The translations under genes and the position numbers were made by a program. 64,000 bases of DNA from Blasia pusilla (taxonomy: Eukaryota; Marchantiophyta; Marchantiopsida; Blasiales): the NCBI GenBank assembly GCA_050084515.1, contig CM114271.1, positions 53,072,001 through 53,136,000 on the forward strand, in the 5' to 3' direction. The notes beneath the pieces are model-generated. The model ran no database searches. It was given only the letters and a program-made list of their open reading frames with translations, and was not told where the DNA came from. Below are positions 27,601-40,136 of the stretch, piece after piece; position 1 is the first letter of the stretch, and each line of letters starts with the position of its first letter.

Positions 27601-29980
27601 ATGAGTTTTTTTTGGGTTAGAAGCAAAGACGTGGAAAGAGAAAGAATAAGATAAACATCTGAATATGACCTTATGAATAGACGTCCATGATTTGATATGT
27701 CGATATTTGTAATACTTGGAAAGGTCTCAACCATCGGAATAGACCTAGGGTGAACTTGAAGTGTTTTTCTTAATTTTTAGTATTCTTGTTGTTAGGTCCT
27801 AATTTTTTGTTTTAGAACTGCCACTTTATTAGCACGAATGACCCATTTTCATTTTTTGGCTTCGCCTCACAAGAACTTCCAAAAATCACATATATCTACA
27901 GGATTTGACTGAATTGGAAGTTTGGAACAACTTTGATATTTTAGAACGAGGGATCCCACGTATGAAGAAATTATTATGGATGAAGTGGGAATAAGTTCAC
28001 TCATACATAAAGTGGGAATAAATTCACATCATCTTGCATGGAATAAACTTATGTTGGAGAAGTTTCAATGAACGCAATAGGATGTGTGACCTCTTGTGCC
28101 TATTACTCCACGTCATAGGCACGACTTCTTTTTTGAGCCTCCGCACATGCCAATTTTCAGAAATCACAAAAATGTGTAGGATTTGATGGAAAAGGAAGTC
28201 TGCATACAATTTGCGGAAAAGTGAACTAATAAATGGGTGAAGGAAAATTTCATCAACGATGTTTTATTGTAATTGCATACTTCTTTCTCGCCATAGAAAA
28301 TCCAAATTTTTATTATATGGTGGAGAGAAATCGTGCTTACATTGGAGAGGTATGCTTTGATATGTTGGGTTGTTCCCCTTTTCTTTGAAATGCAATTGGT
28401 GTATTTGTAATATCAGTGAAGGCTCGTCTCTCCATGTTCACTATTATAGTATCGAGAGTCGACATCTAAACAATACACAAGAAAGAGAAGAGTAAGTAAA
28501 ACACATATATTTTTTCAAAGTAGTAGCCAAGGGGAGTTGATAAAATTCAAATGAGTCTTAGTAGAAAAGAAGTGAAAAATGTAGTGTTTAAGGAGATTTT
28601 TTGACTAAAAATAGCAAAAAGGAAAGAATAGGAAAGAAGAAGAAGAACAAAGCCATATCTAAATTTCTTGAATTATGGAAAAACAATAAAAAAATTCCCC
28701 AAACCTAACCTGACTCTCATGGTAAATCCAAGCACCTTATTAAAAAACTTAAACCTAGGAGGAAACTTTTTTTGACCTTTTACATTAGATTAGAATAAGT
28801 TGCATAATTTTATGTGAAATTTTATAATGATTAAAAAATCAAAAATTCTCATATCTTTTCCACTAGAATTTGGTCGTCTTTTTTTCTATTTAATTTTTAT
28901 AATTCATATATATATATATAATTGCCACTGAACCAATATCTATATATATAATAATTGGAGACCCCATATGCATAATATGAAAATATGAAAAAATACCAAC
29001 ATGCTTCAATTTTTTCCGTTCACTCCTATTAGATGGGTAGAAAGAATGAAATTGAATGGATTAAAAATATATTTTGAATTAATAATTTAGATTATAGTGA
29101 AGCATCCTAATTGTGTATAATAAATAATAATAATAAAAGTAGAAAAAAATTAAAGAATCATTTTATTCCTTGACTCGCCATTCGACGGGAAAAAATAAAT
29201 CTCAATAGTGAAGGAATAAATATTTAGAGGACTGGAATATCATTTAAATTTTAAGTGAGAAATGGAATTACTTGGAATAGCGAAATGTTATTATTCTTCT
29301 AAGATTTCAAGAAATAAAAATTATATTCCATTTTTACAATGAAAAATAAAATTATTTTCCAAGCGGGAAAAATGAATTTGAAAAGAAAAGAAAAATATTT
29401 AATTAACTAAATTTAATTAATAAATGTGATTTTGGTAAGAAGAATGGAAAGGGAAGAGTAGAAATAGGAAGAATTCACTTGAAGGCCCTCTCACAAACTT
29501 ATGTCATCTATGCGGTTCCTTCAAAATATTTTAACTTTCAAACTTCTCCGAGGACTGAATACTTAAGAGAATTAAGTATTATTTAAAATTAAAATTTTAT
29601 CTTTTTAAAAATTAAAATTCTCCTTAAATTTTAAAATAAAAATTATTTTAAAATAATCTTCTTATAATTTCTAAACATACCCACTAAAAAACAAATTCTT
29701 TTTTTTCTCCATGCCCCCCTTTTGTATCGTGATGGTTCCCATCCTTTTTTACATATATATTTTATTTATTACTAAAAAACGAATTCCTGCGCAAGCACTT
29801 AGTTAGATAAAATCTGGGGCACTAATCGCGAGTTAGTAAAGTTGTGCGACGTTCGAAGAGCCACTTCTGAAGCGTGGATACCGTCTCCCGCCTTTTCCCT
29901 CCTGGCTAGAACCCCAAAGGCAAAGGCTGCTCGTTTTAATCTGCAAGCTCCCCGCGGCCAGCTATTTGAACTCACAGCAG
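27600..29980. other. AT-rich stretch, no gene recognised
   Basis: Very AT-rich with short (TA)n runs near 28907-28960 and many poly-A/T runs; no protein domain or RNA gene seen. The part nearest 27.6 kb may belong to the Helitron. From about 29800 the base composition rises toward the SPC24 start, marking its promoter and leader. Confidence 0.4.
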
Positions 29981-30040
29981 TGGGCTAGTTGGTCGACCTG
30001 AGGTTCGCTGCGCGTGCTTGAGGTGATTGGCGACGACGCC

Positions 30041-32252
30041 ATGGCGGTCGCGGAGATAAGCCGGAATCTGAATGCGGTACAGGAGATGGTGATGGTGTCG
30101 CGCACGTTCTATGAGTTTCACGATGAGAACGCAGACTGTGGCAGCTTCAAAAAGACGCAGAAACAAATGATGGACTCCCTGGCTGCTTGGCGTGCCAAGC
30201 AAGATGAGATCCATTTCCGCAATTTAGGTTTCTTTCCGCTACTGACCTTTGCGATTAGCATTCAGAGAAATTCCTTTCAAATATGCACATCCGCTCTCTG
30301 CTAAGTGCTGTTTTATTACTCGCTTGTAGGTTTCTAACACTCCCGTTTCTGCGCGACTCCCCCGTGGATTAGCACAGTACTGAACAGTTGCTCTCTCTCA
30401 ATGTAATACGCGATTGTTTGACTGGAAAAAAAATTTGCCAGCTTTTTTCCATCGCCGTTTCCTTGACTTTAACCATTGCGCCTCAGGCGAGTTTCTGCTG
30501 TAGATAGATTCTTGTTTCTTCGTCGATGATGAGCTAACTGACACTCTCTTCGCATTTGCAGATCTACAACAGCAAGTGGCCCTCGCCGAACGTCAATTGA
30601 TAACCGCTAAGATGGATGGGTCTTGTGGAGAATCAATGGAGCGTTTAAAGGAGCAACTGGCCCTAGTACAAGGCAGGGAGAAGCAAATGCGACAAGATAT
30701 CAAATAAGTTGCAGCCCCCACCTTAAGTATCTTCTTGTCTGTGTGAGCTTGCAGTCCTGCATCGAATCCCATGTAGTGAACCATCCCACGCTTTGCTACT
30801 GTCAGAACAAGTGTAAAGTCATCTTCAAGGGCTGAGAGGAACGAATTCCACTGATTTTCTTACCTATTGTGCGAGAGGCATTTCCTGGCAATTGTTATGA
30901 GTACTAATTGGAGGATTTGGTAGTGGAGAGGTGGGCCTGCCCAAGCTGTCCATTAAGCGGCTGAATAGTTTTATGCACGTGAATTTCATTGTGAAGAAAG
31001 CCGCACGTCCTCGTTGCGACGTCTTTGATCGTGGGGCTGATTTATCCATTCATGTGCTTCTCCACAGACCTCGACGATTGTATTGAAGCGATAGAGGAAC
31101 AATTGCTCTCCATCAAGATGCAAAAGGAAACTTTGGAGAAACCTGATGGAGATGAGGCGTTTTTCAAGTACTGTCACCTGAGTCCTTCCCTTCACTTTTG
31201 GATGATAAGTTGACATCACTGACTGCCGCTGGGTGCTGCTCTATGGACACACCGTTGCGACACACTAATATATGCTCGTTTCGGAACGAATGCAGGAATG
31301 AGTTGTCTCTATTTCTGAATGTTTCCAGTATTCTCCCGGATCTTGGAGAGCCCAAGTTCTCTGGCAGTATCCTATTTTTCTTATTGATGAGATCTTGTCG
31401 TGGATTTGTGGGTCGATGTCCTTAATTAATTGGATGTATTGAAAGTAAATTTCTTCCTCTCCTTTGTAGTTTAGAGGTAAGAATTCCCCCGTCACGTGAG
31501 CGACCCGGTTTCAATCGTACCGGCAGATGGCCTTATCAAACGGACTCTTCTTGAGATTCAATTTCTAGTTGTCGGAGACTCACGAATTGTCTTCCGTTCG
31601 TCTCCTTTTCGTAAGGATGTATACGCAACAGCGGAATCCTGACTTCTCATTTTGGCATTGGCACTTCCGATGATTGTAGGCGCGGAGAAAATCTGTCTGA
31701 GCTTAGTTCATTGGCTGTATTTTTTTCTTTGCCTCACTACTGAATATCTCGAGTAGACCGAGATGTGACAGCTTTGAATTCAGGTCTTCTTGTTCTCCCT
31801 TGTTTGCAAATATGCGGATCACCATCGTATTTTCTTGGAAGTGTCGTAAGGTGTCTCAGTTTTGAGATAGGATTTACCTGAAGGGATTGGCATCTAGTCG
31901 TTGTAGTATAGTGGTAAGTATTCCCGCCTGTCACGCGGGTGACCCGGGTTCGATCCCCGGCAGCGGCGCAGGCTGTCATTCGGACGGCATTTTTTCCCGA
32001 TCGTCTGGGCAGTATTCCGCTGACCTTTTCCCGCCTGTTACGCTTCGAATGGGTTCCTGAGGCTGTGTGACTGGGCATTTTGAAATCTTGAATCGTCTGC
32101 CTTATCGCATCTGTGAATCTTTTTGCGAGTTGTGTCCTTGACTCTCTTCAGCATTTGTGGACAAGCAAAAAGGAGTGAAGACCTTCAAATTCTCTTCCGA
32201 GAATATGACTCCGTTGGAGATCGGTCAAGCGGCGTGGGAAATGATGAGGTAG
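30041..32252 (+). CDS. SPC24: SPC24-like subunit of the NDC80 kinetochore complex
   Basis: Five exons: 30041-30227, 30562 to about 30672, 31068-31167, 31296-31366 and 32152-32252, about 189 aa, near the usual size for SPC24. Exons 1-3 encode a charged, heptad-like helix (for example MERLKEQLALVQ and CIEAIEEQLLSIKMQKETLE), the coiled coil that pairs with SPC25. Exons 4-5 encode the small globular end: ELSLFLNVSSILPDL, then a beta-hairpin-like block, then PLEIGQAAWEMMR before the stop. This end resembles the plant SPC24 (MUN) C-terminus and binds the inner kinetochore. The ATG at 30041 was chosen; an in-frame ATG 27 bases upstream is possible. Oddity: exon 2 has no GT donor in phase. The only in-phase solution I see is a GC donor after 30672; reading on meets TAA at 30705. 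The other borders are GT-AG. Confidence 0.82.
31460..31531 (+). pseudogene. decayed tRNA-Asp copy
   Basis: The stretch aligns along its whole length with the intact tRNA-Asp gene 437 bases downstream: TTTGTAGTTTAGAGGTAAG against TTGTAGTATAGTGGTAAG, the GTC anticodon kept, and GACCCGG then TACCGGCAG in the T arm. One base is missing in the anticodon stem and one or more extra bases sit in the T arm, so the cloverleaf cannot form properly. Confidence 0.8.
31897..31968 (+). tRNA. trnD-GUC: tRNA-Asp (anticodon GTC)
   Basis: A 72-base cloverleaf: acceptor GTCGTTG pairs with CAGCGGC (one G-U pair), the D arm is in TAGTATAGTGGTAAGTA (box A), the anticodon stem CCGCC/GGCGG-type arm surrounds GTC at 31930-31932, and the T arm CCGGGTTCGATCCCCGG contains box B. 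The sequence closely follows the common plant cytosolic tRNA-Asp. There is no intron. It lies in the last intron of the SPC24-like gene, same strand, and would be transcribed by RNA polymerase III. Confidence 0.97.
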
Positions 32253-34122
32253 CAGACTCTGAGCTGGAATTCTTGACGGGTAGTACAGGGGTAGGCGGAC
32301 TAACCTTCTCGAATGTACCAAATGCACCGTCGAATTCCTTGAGATAGCTTCGCTATCGACATATGCGTGCTGCAGTGTCCTGCCGTCTAGCGCATTTCCT
32401 CCAGGGAGTGAAGGCTCATGTCGTTACAAGTGGATGCATATGAACTCAGCTTCGCAGATTCATGTAACTGAAATGCCCTTCTCAATCGAGACAACCAGAG
32501 TCCTCTTCATGACGAAATGTATTTCACTAGTCTTATGGAGGTGGATCTGCCATCCAATTTTCCCACCGTGATTGGGAATTCCCGCCTATGCATTCAGTCA
32601 TTGCTGAATACAGCACTTGCTCAAGCACTTCGCAGTGACAAGAAACGTAGTACTGCACTGGATCCAACGGATAACTATCACTTTGTACAAATTCTAACCA
32701 ATCATGCATTGCTTGACAACTAAGACAACACCGTTGTACAGAAAAGATTTTATCTCCTCGGACTAGTACTCTGTCAAAAGGAGCTTTGGTGTCGGGCTCA
32801 GATCATCTTTGGATATTAAAGCATATAGAGTTTGGTAACTTGTGGTTTCCATCTCGTAGTTGCATCCGTCTTCGTTCCAGATTTGACCATGAGTGCGAAC
32901 TGTCCACGTGTGTGTACCTATTTCTCTAACCTGAGGGCGGGCTCGCATGTTTCCCATCTGATCAGGATTTTGTCTCTTGCGGTTTTTGCGAAGCTTTGTG
33001 CGATCCTTAACAAAGCTTACAATTCGTTTAGTAGTTTTATGATTGTCGTGCGACTGAGCTCCATTGCAAACTGTATCGTAGATGAGTCACTAGCATGGAT
33101 GTCGTAAGCGCTTTTGTTTGCTCTCCTTCAATTCGTCCGTGGCTGCGTGGACAACACCGTTTACATTTGGCTCTTACTGAATATCGTTACCCACCCCAAA
33201 ATGGCTACTTCATCTATGTATACGAAGATAGAGTTGAGCGTTGGTTTCTTCGTCCTTGAAAGCAGTAACCGATTTGACGCATTTAAATTTCCGAGTTGCG
33301 AGCGATCATCGCCAGTCTTCCTACTTCTCTGACCATACTCCGCAGATCTATGTGGTTGATTTAGCCCGGAACTCTAAGCCACGGGGCCGTGACTCCACTG
33401 TGAATTAAAGATTGCATATTAAGAGAATTCGAATAAATGTGATGGGAAGCAGTGCGCATAGATTTCCCGAGCCCACCGGTTTTATTCCGACACCCAACAG
33501 GGTGTGTTCGAAAATGTCTAAACACCTATATTCTGCAGGTTTTTTTCATGTTTCTAAAAAAATTGTATTTCCTGATTCAAAATTCTTAAATATTACATTT
33601 TAAAGAATGATGGTTCCTAGCGCCCGTATGGGAAGAAGATACCCCCTCACCGCTTGCTTAGACTTCAAGCACTTTCATTGGATAAGTACACGCAACGTTC
33701 GAGCAAGAAAAGCAGGAGAGTAGATCTTGATGCGACTGTCCAGTGCAAGTATGACTAGAAACAAAAATGATTAGCTCTAGATGTAGAGCAAATATCCACA
33801 CCGGTCCTCTCTAGACTCCGAGCTATGCAAAGATGATCTAAGAGAGCCCACAAATTCCACTAAGAGATGGAACACAAGTGGACATCGTCTATCATGTACA
33901 CAAAGAGAACAGAAGTGAAGTTCGAACTAATCCATTCATTGTCTCCAGCAATCGAAAGTGGAGTAGGACACACTTTGAGATTTCATCTTCCACTTTGGCC
34001 CCGTTGGTCGAATGCCCTCTGCCAACTCCGCCTCTATCTAACACCCTATCTATCCACAAACTTCCTCTCTGTTTCACCCCAATCCCACTCTGCTTTCTTT
34101 TCTGGACGTTACTTGCTACCTC
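32253..34122. other. 3' flank of the SPC24-like gene; no further gene recognised
   Basis: Short open frames on both strands show no domain or splice pattern. Nothing that looks like an RNA gene was seen. Confidence 0.35.
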
Positions 34123-34317
34123 TTGACCTCCCTCCATCGCTGCACATCGGCTCTTGTCAACTTGGGTTTGACAAGAGACGATGTGGAGCATTGTCCATTC
34201 CGGATACAGACAACTTTGGGTGGAGCGAGCACCCCACAATATGTCGTCCGACAGGAAATCGTGATGAAAATTCGTCCGGGTCATTTTACAGATGAGTTCG
34301 TGATGCTAACCAAAGTT
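34123..34317 (+). pseudogene. fragment of a gypsy aspartic protease related to the 42.9-52.7 kb element
   Basis: The frame starting at 34123 reads LGLTRDDVEHCPFRIQTTLG followed by GAS and later IRPGHFTDEFVML. This aligns with the region after the DSGA active site of the protease at 48428-48742 (LGIRRSELEPCPFLIQTSLG). The active-site part is missing upstream and the frame ends in a minisatellite. It is a second trace of the same broad element family, in the opposite orientation. Confidence 0.7.
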
Positions 34318-34413
34318 ATCAGTCACTATCGCTTTAGCTCGCACCACGGATCAATCACTATCGCTTTGGTTACAACCACGGATCAGTCACTATCGATGTA
34401 GCTCGCACCATGG
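34318..34413. repeat. 32-base minisatellite, three units
   Basis: Three adjacent units at 34318-34349, 34350-34381 and 34382-34413 share the pattern ATCARTCACTATCG followed by about 18 bases ending in ACCAYGG. The units differ by several substitutions. The array interrupts the gypsy protease fragment. Confidence 0.85.
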
Positions 34414-35478
34414 ACTCATCTGTAAGATGTACAATTGTCCACGTCCACAATTGTGATGTGAACTACTTGGATCCGATTCTCATGAAGAATATAGATGAAA
34501 AAGATTTTCCACTTCTAGAGCTTCACTTCTTTTAGAAAAAGAAGGGTGCAGAGGTTCTACTTATAGTAACCCCATGTGTGTCATCAATTGTATAGATTCT
34601 CAGGCAGTCTAGTATTATAACTTATTCAAGCTCTTTCCTTACTTCCATCCAAACCCACCTGTACATTCAGGCAATATCCCCGTGTCTGAAAACATTATCA
34701 GGAAAGTAATCTTGGATGCTACATTTGAACAATGGAAACCTGACCTCTGTCATCTTCACTCACCGTCACGATGGATGTACTCATCACATCTACCAACTTC
34801 AAAGAGTGGCTTGGTTTCCTCCTCACGAAACCAACATCATATGACCTCGACCTCAGTAAATCGGGAGTAAAATGGGAATTGTCGCAGCACGCATTAGGCC
34901 GGATTACAACCTCATCAGGAACTGCAACTACCCTTCTAACTGGAAGCGTCTGTTCATTAAACCAAAACCTGAACTTGTACATTTAGTACATGTACCAGAA
35001 TGGATGCTCTCACATCCATTTCTCGTTAGCTCTCTCTCCAACCTCTTGATTTAACAAAAATTTTGGATGTCATTCTAAGACTTCATTTCTGCGACTTTTC
35101 CAGCACAAACACTGTGAAATTCATATACAATGTTCACTTGAACTGCCAAGGGAAAGAATTACAGAAACAATATACAGGCTACAAGCTCCTATTCATTAAC
35201 ACCCAGCGACAGACTGCAAGGGCTGATGGAGTCTTATCTGTACTCCCCGGACAATGTACAGCATCTTGAAATTCCTGCTACTCATTGAGATCGCTAACGG
35301 AGTTGATTGGGTGTGTTTGTGATGGAATGGTATCTGTTTCAGTACCGGTCTGATGAGCCCCACGGGGTTTATAATTCACTCTCCAGGGAATAATGCCTGC
35401 CTCACTCCACACAATAAAAATCCTCCTGTAACTCACTAGGACAGTAATTCCAAGTCCAAGGAATATTGTTCATATATA
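34414..35478. other. no gene recognised
   Basis: Open frames at 34682-35054 (+) and 34719-34982 (-) have no motif I can place. This is probably decayed mobile DNA next to the protease fragment, but I cannot show it. Confidence 0.3.
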
Positions 35479-35500
35479 TCACAACACAAATCCTTCTACT

Positions 35501-38500
35501 TTACAAAACAACTTGCACAAATTGTTTCCGTGCAGAATGCTCTTTTTCACTGTGGCTGTGAAGAAGTGGGGGCTCTTCCACTTTAACCTGCAGCACTCCA
35601 GCATCCAAGCCACCTGTGATCTTGTCCTGAACTTCGGTCTTAAATTGCCGGTACAACCCCAGAATTCTAAGCTTTTGGAGTGGGTCCTGCAAGAAGGAAT
35701 TAGGCCATTCAGCATGAATCCGAACCATTGAAACTTAAACAAGACAAGATGTTCTTCAGAACTGATTTTCTTCCTGTACACCCAACCCAAGATCAGCTCA
35801 GATCCGCTCACCTGTTGAAATTCTAACCTAGTTCTCAGGATTTTTAATTTGACTGAATCCCATGCCCCTCCCAGCTAAAACTCCAGGCCAAGCTTCTGAT
35901 AGGTTGCGTACTTTCTACCCTCATCTGTAGGCATGTGCAGGAAAATAGATCACCAAGGCAATAAAGAGTGTTGAGATACCACGACCTTGGTTGCTCCAAA
36001 AGTGTATGTCCAAGCTTCGGACTTGCTGTGAGGAAGTGACCACACAAAAACCCGAGGAATGACAGTGAAGCCCATACCACTGGCAGCACAGTTATATGCA
36101 TGGGAGATCTTGTTCATCCCATATCCTCTACAGATCATTCAAGTCCAGATGCACATGTTAAGGTCCTGTTATCACTCAGACTACTGTAGAAGTCCATCTG
36201 ACGTTTCAAACAATCTTACTCTTGTTTGCAGCATAGAAAGAATTGCTGATGGACTGTACTAGGACAATATCATGACGATCTTGGGTACCCCTACTCACCC
36301 TTAGTAGCTATTCAGTGCAACAGGCAGCTCTCACCCAACTATTGGTGGCCTCTCAACATGCCAAGCAGAAACTAGACCCTACTGCCTTCTTGTCACAAAA
36401 GATTGATGACAACACCCTGTCAGCATACCATCTCACTTCCACATTTGGGCTGTTTCATCAAGCAAGAACATGAAACTTTGCTAAACACGGATACTGGATG
36501 CTAATCCAGTCACCTTACTTAGTTTTCTGCCACTGATCTATAGCCATTCTCTGGGTTCTCTCAACCAGCAGTTATTCAAAGTTTAAGTGGATGTGCTATT
36601 CAGTGCTTCTGCTCAATTGAAGGCAGAGTGTGATATTCACCAAATAAAAATCTGAAAACTTCTTCTCCAAGTTACCTGAAGCGTGCATCGAATAGAGGAA
36701 TCACTCCTCTTGCGCATATAGCATATGGTTCATAGAATTCTCTGCACACATAAGGCAGCAAGATAGTTTTCAGCGAGAGCAATCCCAGATTTCTAATAAT
36801 CACTGTCCTTCACATGCATCCAGAGAGAAGTTTGCAAGGATATCGAATTGGTCACCTGTATTGCACTCTGTATGGTTTACAAGTGGACGGTTTGAAGAAA
36901 CACTCGTAGTTGGTTGGCTTGTGTCCTCTAGGGAAATGAGAGCAATGGAATGCTGTGGCTGCTCCACTCTTCCACTGCTCAGATAACTCAATGTATGTTG
37001 TAGGATAGGTGTCTTCAACTTTACCACTCGTTGCTTCAAAAGCAGGAATGACCAACATTTGGCGCTCTACAAGAGCCATTCTGAGCAGTTCAGAGTAGTA
37101 TTTCTCATCACCAGACAATGCTTCATGCAACCTGATTGAGACAGAGAGACGGTGTTGAAAATAAGTCTTAAGATTGTGTCAAAATTGCATCTGTGATTCA
37201 CACCAGGCCAAACAAACATCAGTTGTACATCTGCCACAATTGGGGGATCAAATTTCTCAACTGGCTCAACCTGAGTACAACAAGTCCCTCTGAGCATCAA
37301 AACTAGAACAGAAATAACCACCTCCTTCACAGCTGAGTAAGCTTTGCGACACGAAATTCTCAGAAGCAATTTTGTGAATGGTTAAGAGATAACACACCCT
37401 TTACTTGGTACAAAGTCGGCATCAAGGATGAGAACTAGCTCTGTGGTGGCCATGCTGAGAGCCAAGTTCCGCATTGCATTGACCTGCGCAAGTAACCAAA
37501 ATCCATGTTTCAAGGCAAGCTTCGGAAGTTCTAAACCGCTCTTGAGTTCTGACTCATAGCAACAGCTACTACATACACTGAAAAGACGCACTGCAGCTAA
37601 TTCAACAGGAGGCCACGTACAGGATAGAGAGCAGCCATTGCTTTCTTATCACTTGCATATCCTTCCTCCCTTGCCACATAGACTTGTAGCCTGCAGCACG
37701 CTTGTGCCTCAATCCTTGCATGTAGATCACATAGTTGTGGATACACTTGCTGTAGTTCTTCTTCAGTTCTCACATGAATAGCCATACACATTACTCCTCC
37801 CCAGGATGATGCCATTGCCTCGAGTGATGGCAAACGATCTGCTGAAGCCTGAGCCCCACCCATAAAACTCAAAGTAAATATTCTGGCATGACAGATGCCT
37901 CATCCACCATCGTATGCCTCAATAAAGCCAAATAAATTAGTGTGGAAGGAATATTCCGCCACTGTGAAAGTGCAGGTGGAGAGAAACTTCACTATGGTGT
38001 CATGGCATGTTGAACAACACATGACTACAAACATGAGAGATGTCCAAAAGATTACGATAGAGGATCTAGCCAATCAAGCAGCTGCAAGAGTTCATGCAAC
38101 AACCACAAAATCAAAGTCTAGCTCTCAGGCACTCGTGCAAAGGGTAGGAGATGCCAACACTCTGCTTCACCTGTGTTACAATTGTAATATCTCTTGCTTG
38201 CAGAGGCAATGCGCTAATTAATGGTCTGGCTCCATCTTTCTCAGTAAGCATCCGGATTTCAACCACTGGATGTTCAAAAACATGCTCGTAAAACCATACC
38301 TGACACACAATTAGAAGCACTTCATGTTGTAAGAGAGAAGAAGTGGATGTCCAAAGGCTGGTGCTCAAGAGAAGCTTTAAATGCCACTTCCAAAGCAACA
38401 ACAAATTCAACTTAAGGACAGGAGCGAGATTCGGAGAACGTGCAGAACAACCGCCTTTCAGAGCCTAGGCCCTAGTTGGGCTCTGCTCCCATACCTGCAT

Positions 38501-39916
38501 GCGTGTGCACGCTGAAGATACACGTGTTTTGGCCCACACAAGAGTAGACCCTTTCCCAAATGCCCAGCGAGCAATGCTCTTGAACTTGCGAACTGCGCGT
38601 TTTCTCTGCGTCAATACCAATGCACTCGTTCGCGTAGACATTATGAGCCTCCCCACAGTTGCAAAGAGCAAAGAAAAGAGACCTTCGAACACTCCGAAGT
38701 ACAATCCCATCAGAATCGTCACAACCAACGCACACTTGGAGTACCTATCCATCATCCAGAACTTCTGCCCTTTGCCTTGGGAATTCCTTATGTCATTCCA
38801 ACCACTCAGACACGCATACTTTGCCTGTGCTTGCCAATCTCCAAACGACGAAGCTTTAGTGAAGTTTGCCGAGCCACCACCACCTCCACCCTGAGCCGTA
38901 GATACATTCCCCTCTGAACCGGACGAACTGCCCCCGTAAGCTTCCACAGCATTCAGATCACCTTCATATTCGTCTTGTCCTACTCCACTCACTTGTTGTT
39001 CATCACTACTGTCACTTTCATCGTCATTGCCACCACCGAAACCCTGGCCAACGAAAGCTCCAGCTGCAGCAGTGCGCACTGTGGGGTCTTCATCCACATT
39101 CTCATTGTCACTGTCATCAGAGGAAGATGAAGACTGGGCCCATAGTCCAGATCCAACGCGACCAGCTCCATCAACACCAAGCAGGCCAAGCTGCAAAGGT
39201 TTGTTGTACGCTGGCTGCCCTCCATGGCGGTATCCAAGCTTGGACCACATCGATTGGTGCTTCTTTCGAGGAGGAGGAGGTGGGTACACTTGGGAACTAG
39301 ATGGTGACCCAAATGGCACCGGAGGCCTGAGTTGCGGTTCCGAGGAAGAGGAATCCTGAGTTCTTCCAATGGCAGGGGGAGGATAGTACGTTGGAACGCC
39401 TTGCACTGGGGGTCCTTGTGCATAAGCTTTAGCTATCTCAATCCTCGGATCGTTGTAAGACATGATCTGAGCATCGTAGTTGACATAGAAGCGTTGGTTT
39501 GTGGCTTGGTCATGCTGTTCTATCCATCCAGGAGGCAGTGGCCATGTGAGAGGGTCCGCGTCTGCAGATCCTCCTTGCCATGGCGGAATGATCTGCCGAC
39601 GATCTCCCAACTGGGTTGCTCCATTTCGTTGAGGGAGACCAAACCCAGGCCCTCGTGGATCCTGCCATTGCGTGACTCCTGCTTGAGAATTGAAAAAGTA
39701 GGGATATCCCGAGACTGGATCGATGGAGAAATCCCACCCTAAAGGAAGAGGCGGAGCTGGGCCTTGCTGCACTGGAGCCCATTGTGACCTCGATGGCTCC
39801 ACCAGACCTTGTGATGGTGGTGAGATACCGCCAGCAAATCTAGGAGGGGTCTCGGAGGTCGACGCCTGCTGATCTACAATTTCATATTTAGGCACCTTGC
39901 TGCTTGAAGTCCCCAT
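35501..39916 (-). CDS. WW-domain / transmembrane / GT49-type glycosyltransferase fusion protein
   Basis: Exons on the minus strand join in phase: 39916-38495, 38299-38171, 37848-37621, 37483-37398, 37131-36856, 36741-36676, and one starting at the acceptor just right of the GYGMNKISH codons (near 36140). A final exon near 35740-35501 is likely but its donor was not found. The first exon (474 aa) holds two WW domains (PLPLGWDFSIDPVSGYPYFF and LPPGWIEQHDQATNQRFYVN), a proline- and acid-rich linker, and a hydrophobic segment (CALVVTILMGLYFGVFEGLF) near residue 400. The later exons give a GT49 catalytic domain: DITIVTQASADRLPSLEA, MRNLALSMATTELVLILDAD with the DxD metal site, REFYEPYAICARGVIPLFDA, and GYGMNKISHAYNCAASGMGF. 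GT49 enzymes (LARGE C-terminal domain, B4GAT1) act in the Golgi on glucuronyl or GlcNAc transfer. The N-terminus MGTSSSK fits an N-myristoylation signal; an ATG nine codons upstream is the alternative start. The acceptor sugar is unknown. Confidence 0.75.
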
Positions 39917-40128
39917 TACGCGTCTCTGATTTCCTGTTTTCACTTTTCAGCTACCTCCGTTTACAGCCTCCGCCCGTCGTCCTATGTCGTCATTCCCCGC
40001 CAGCCAATTCGACCTCGTCTCGCCTCGCCTCACGGAACATGCCCCTGACTTATGCTAGAAGTGGATGTCCCTAAGTTCTGCACACACATCGCATTTGTGA
40101 GCACAGCATTTCATCATTCTCGCTCTCG

Positions 40129-40136
<8 letters not shown>

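Noticed and set aside
28907-28960. TA-rich run considered as a Helitron 5' end
   Set aside because: A TCTATATATA-like start is present only in plus orientation, opposite to the Helitron, so it cannot be the 5' end of this copy.
33867-34295. Overlapping long open frames on both strands
   Set aside because: Only the 34123 frame shows similarity, to the gypsy protease; the others are shadows.
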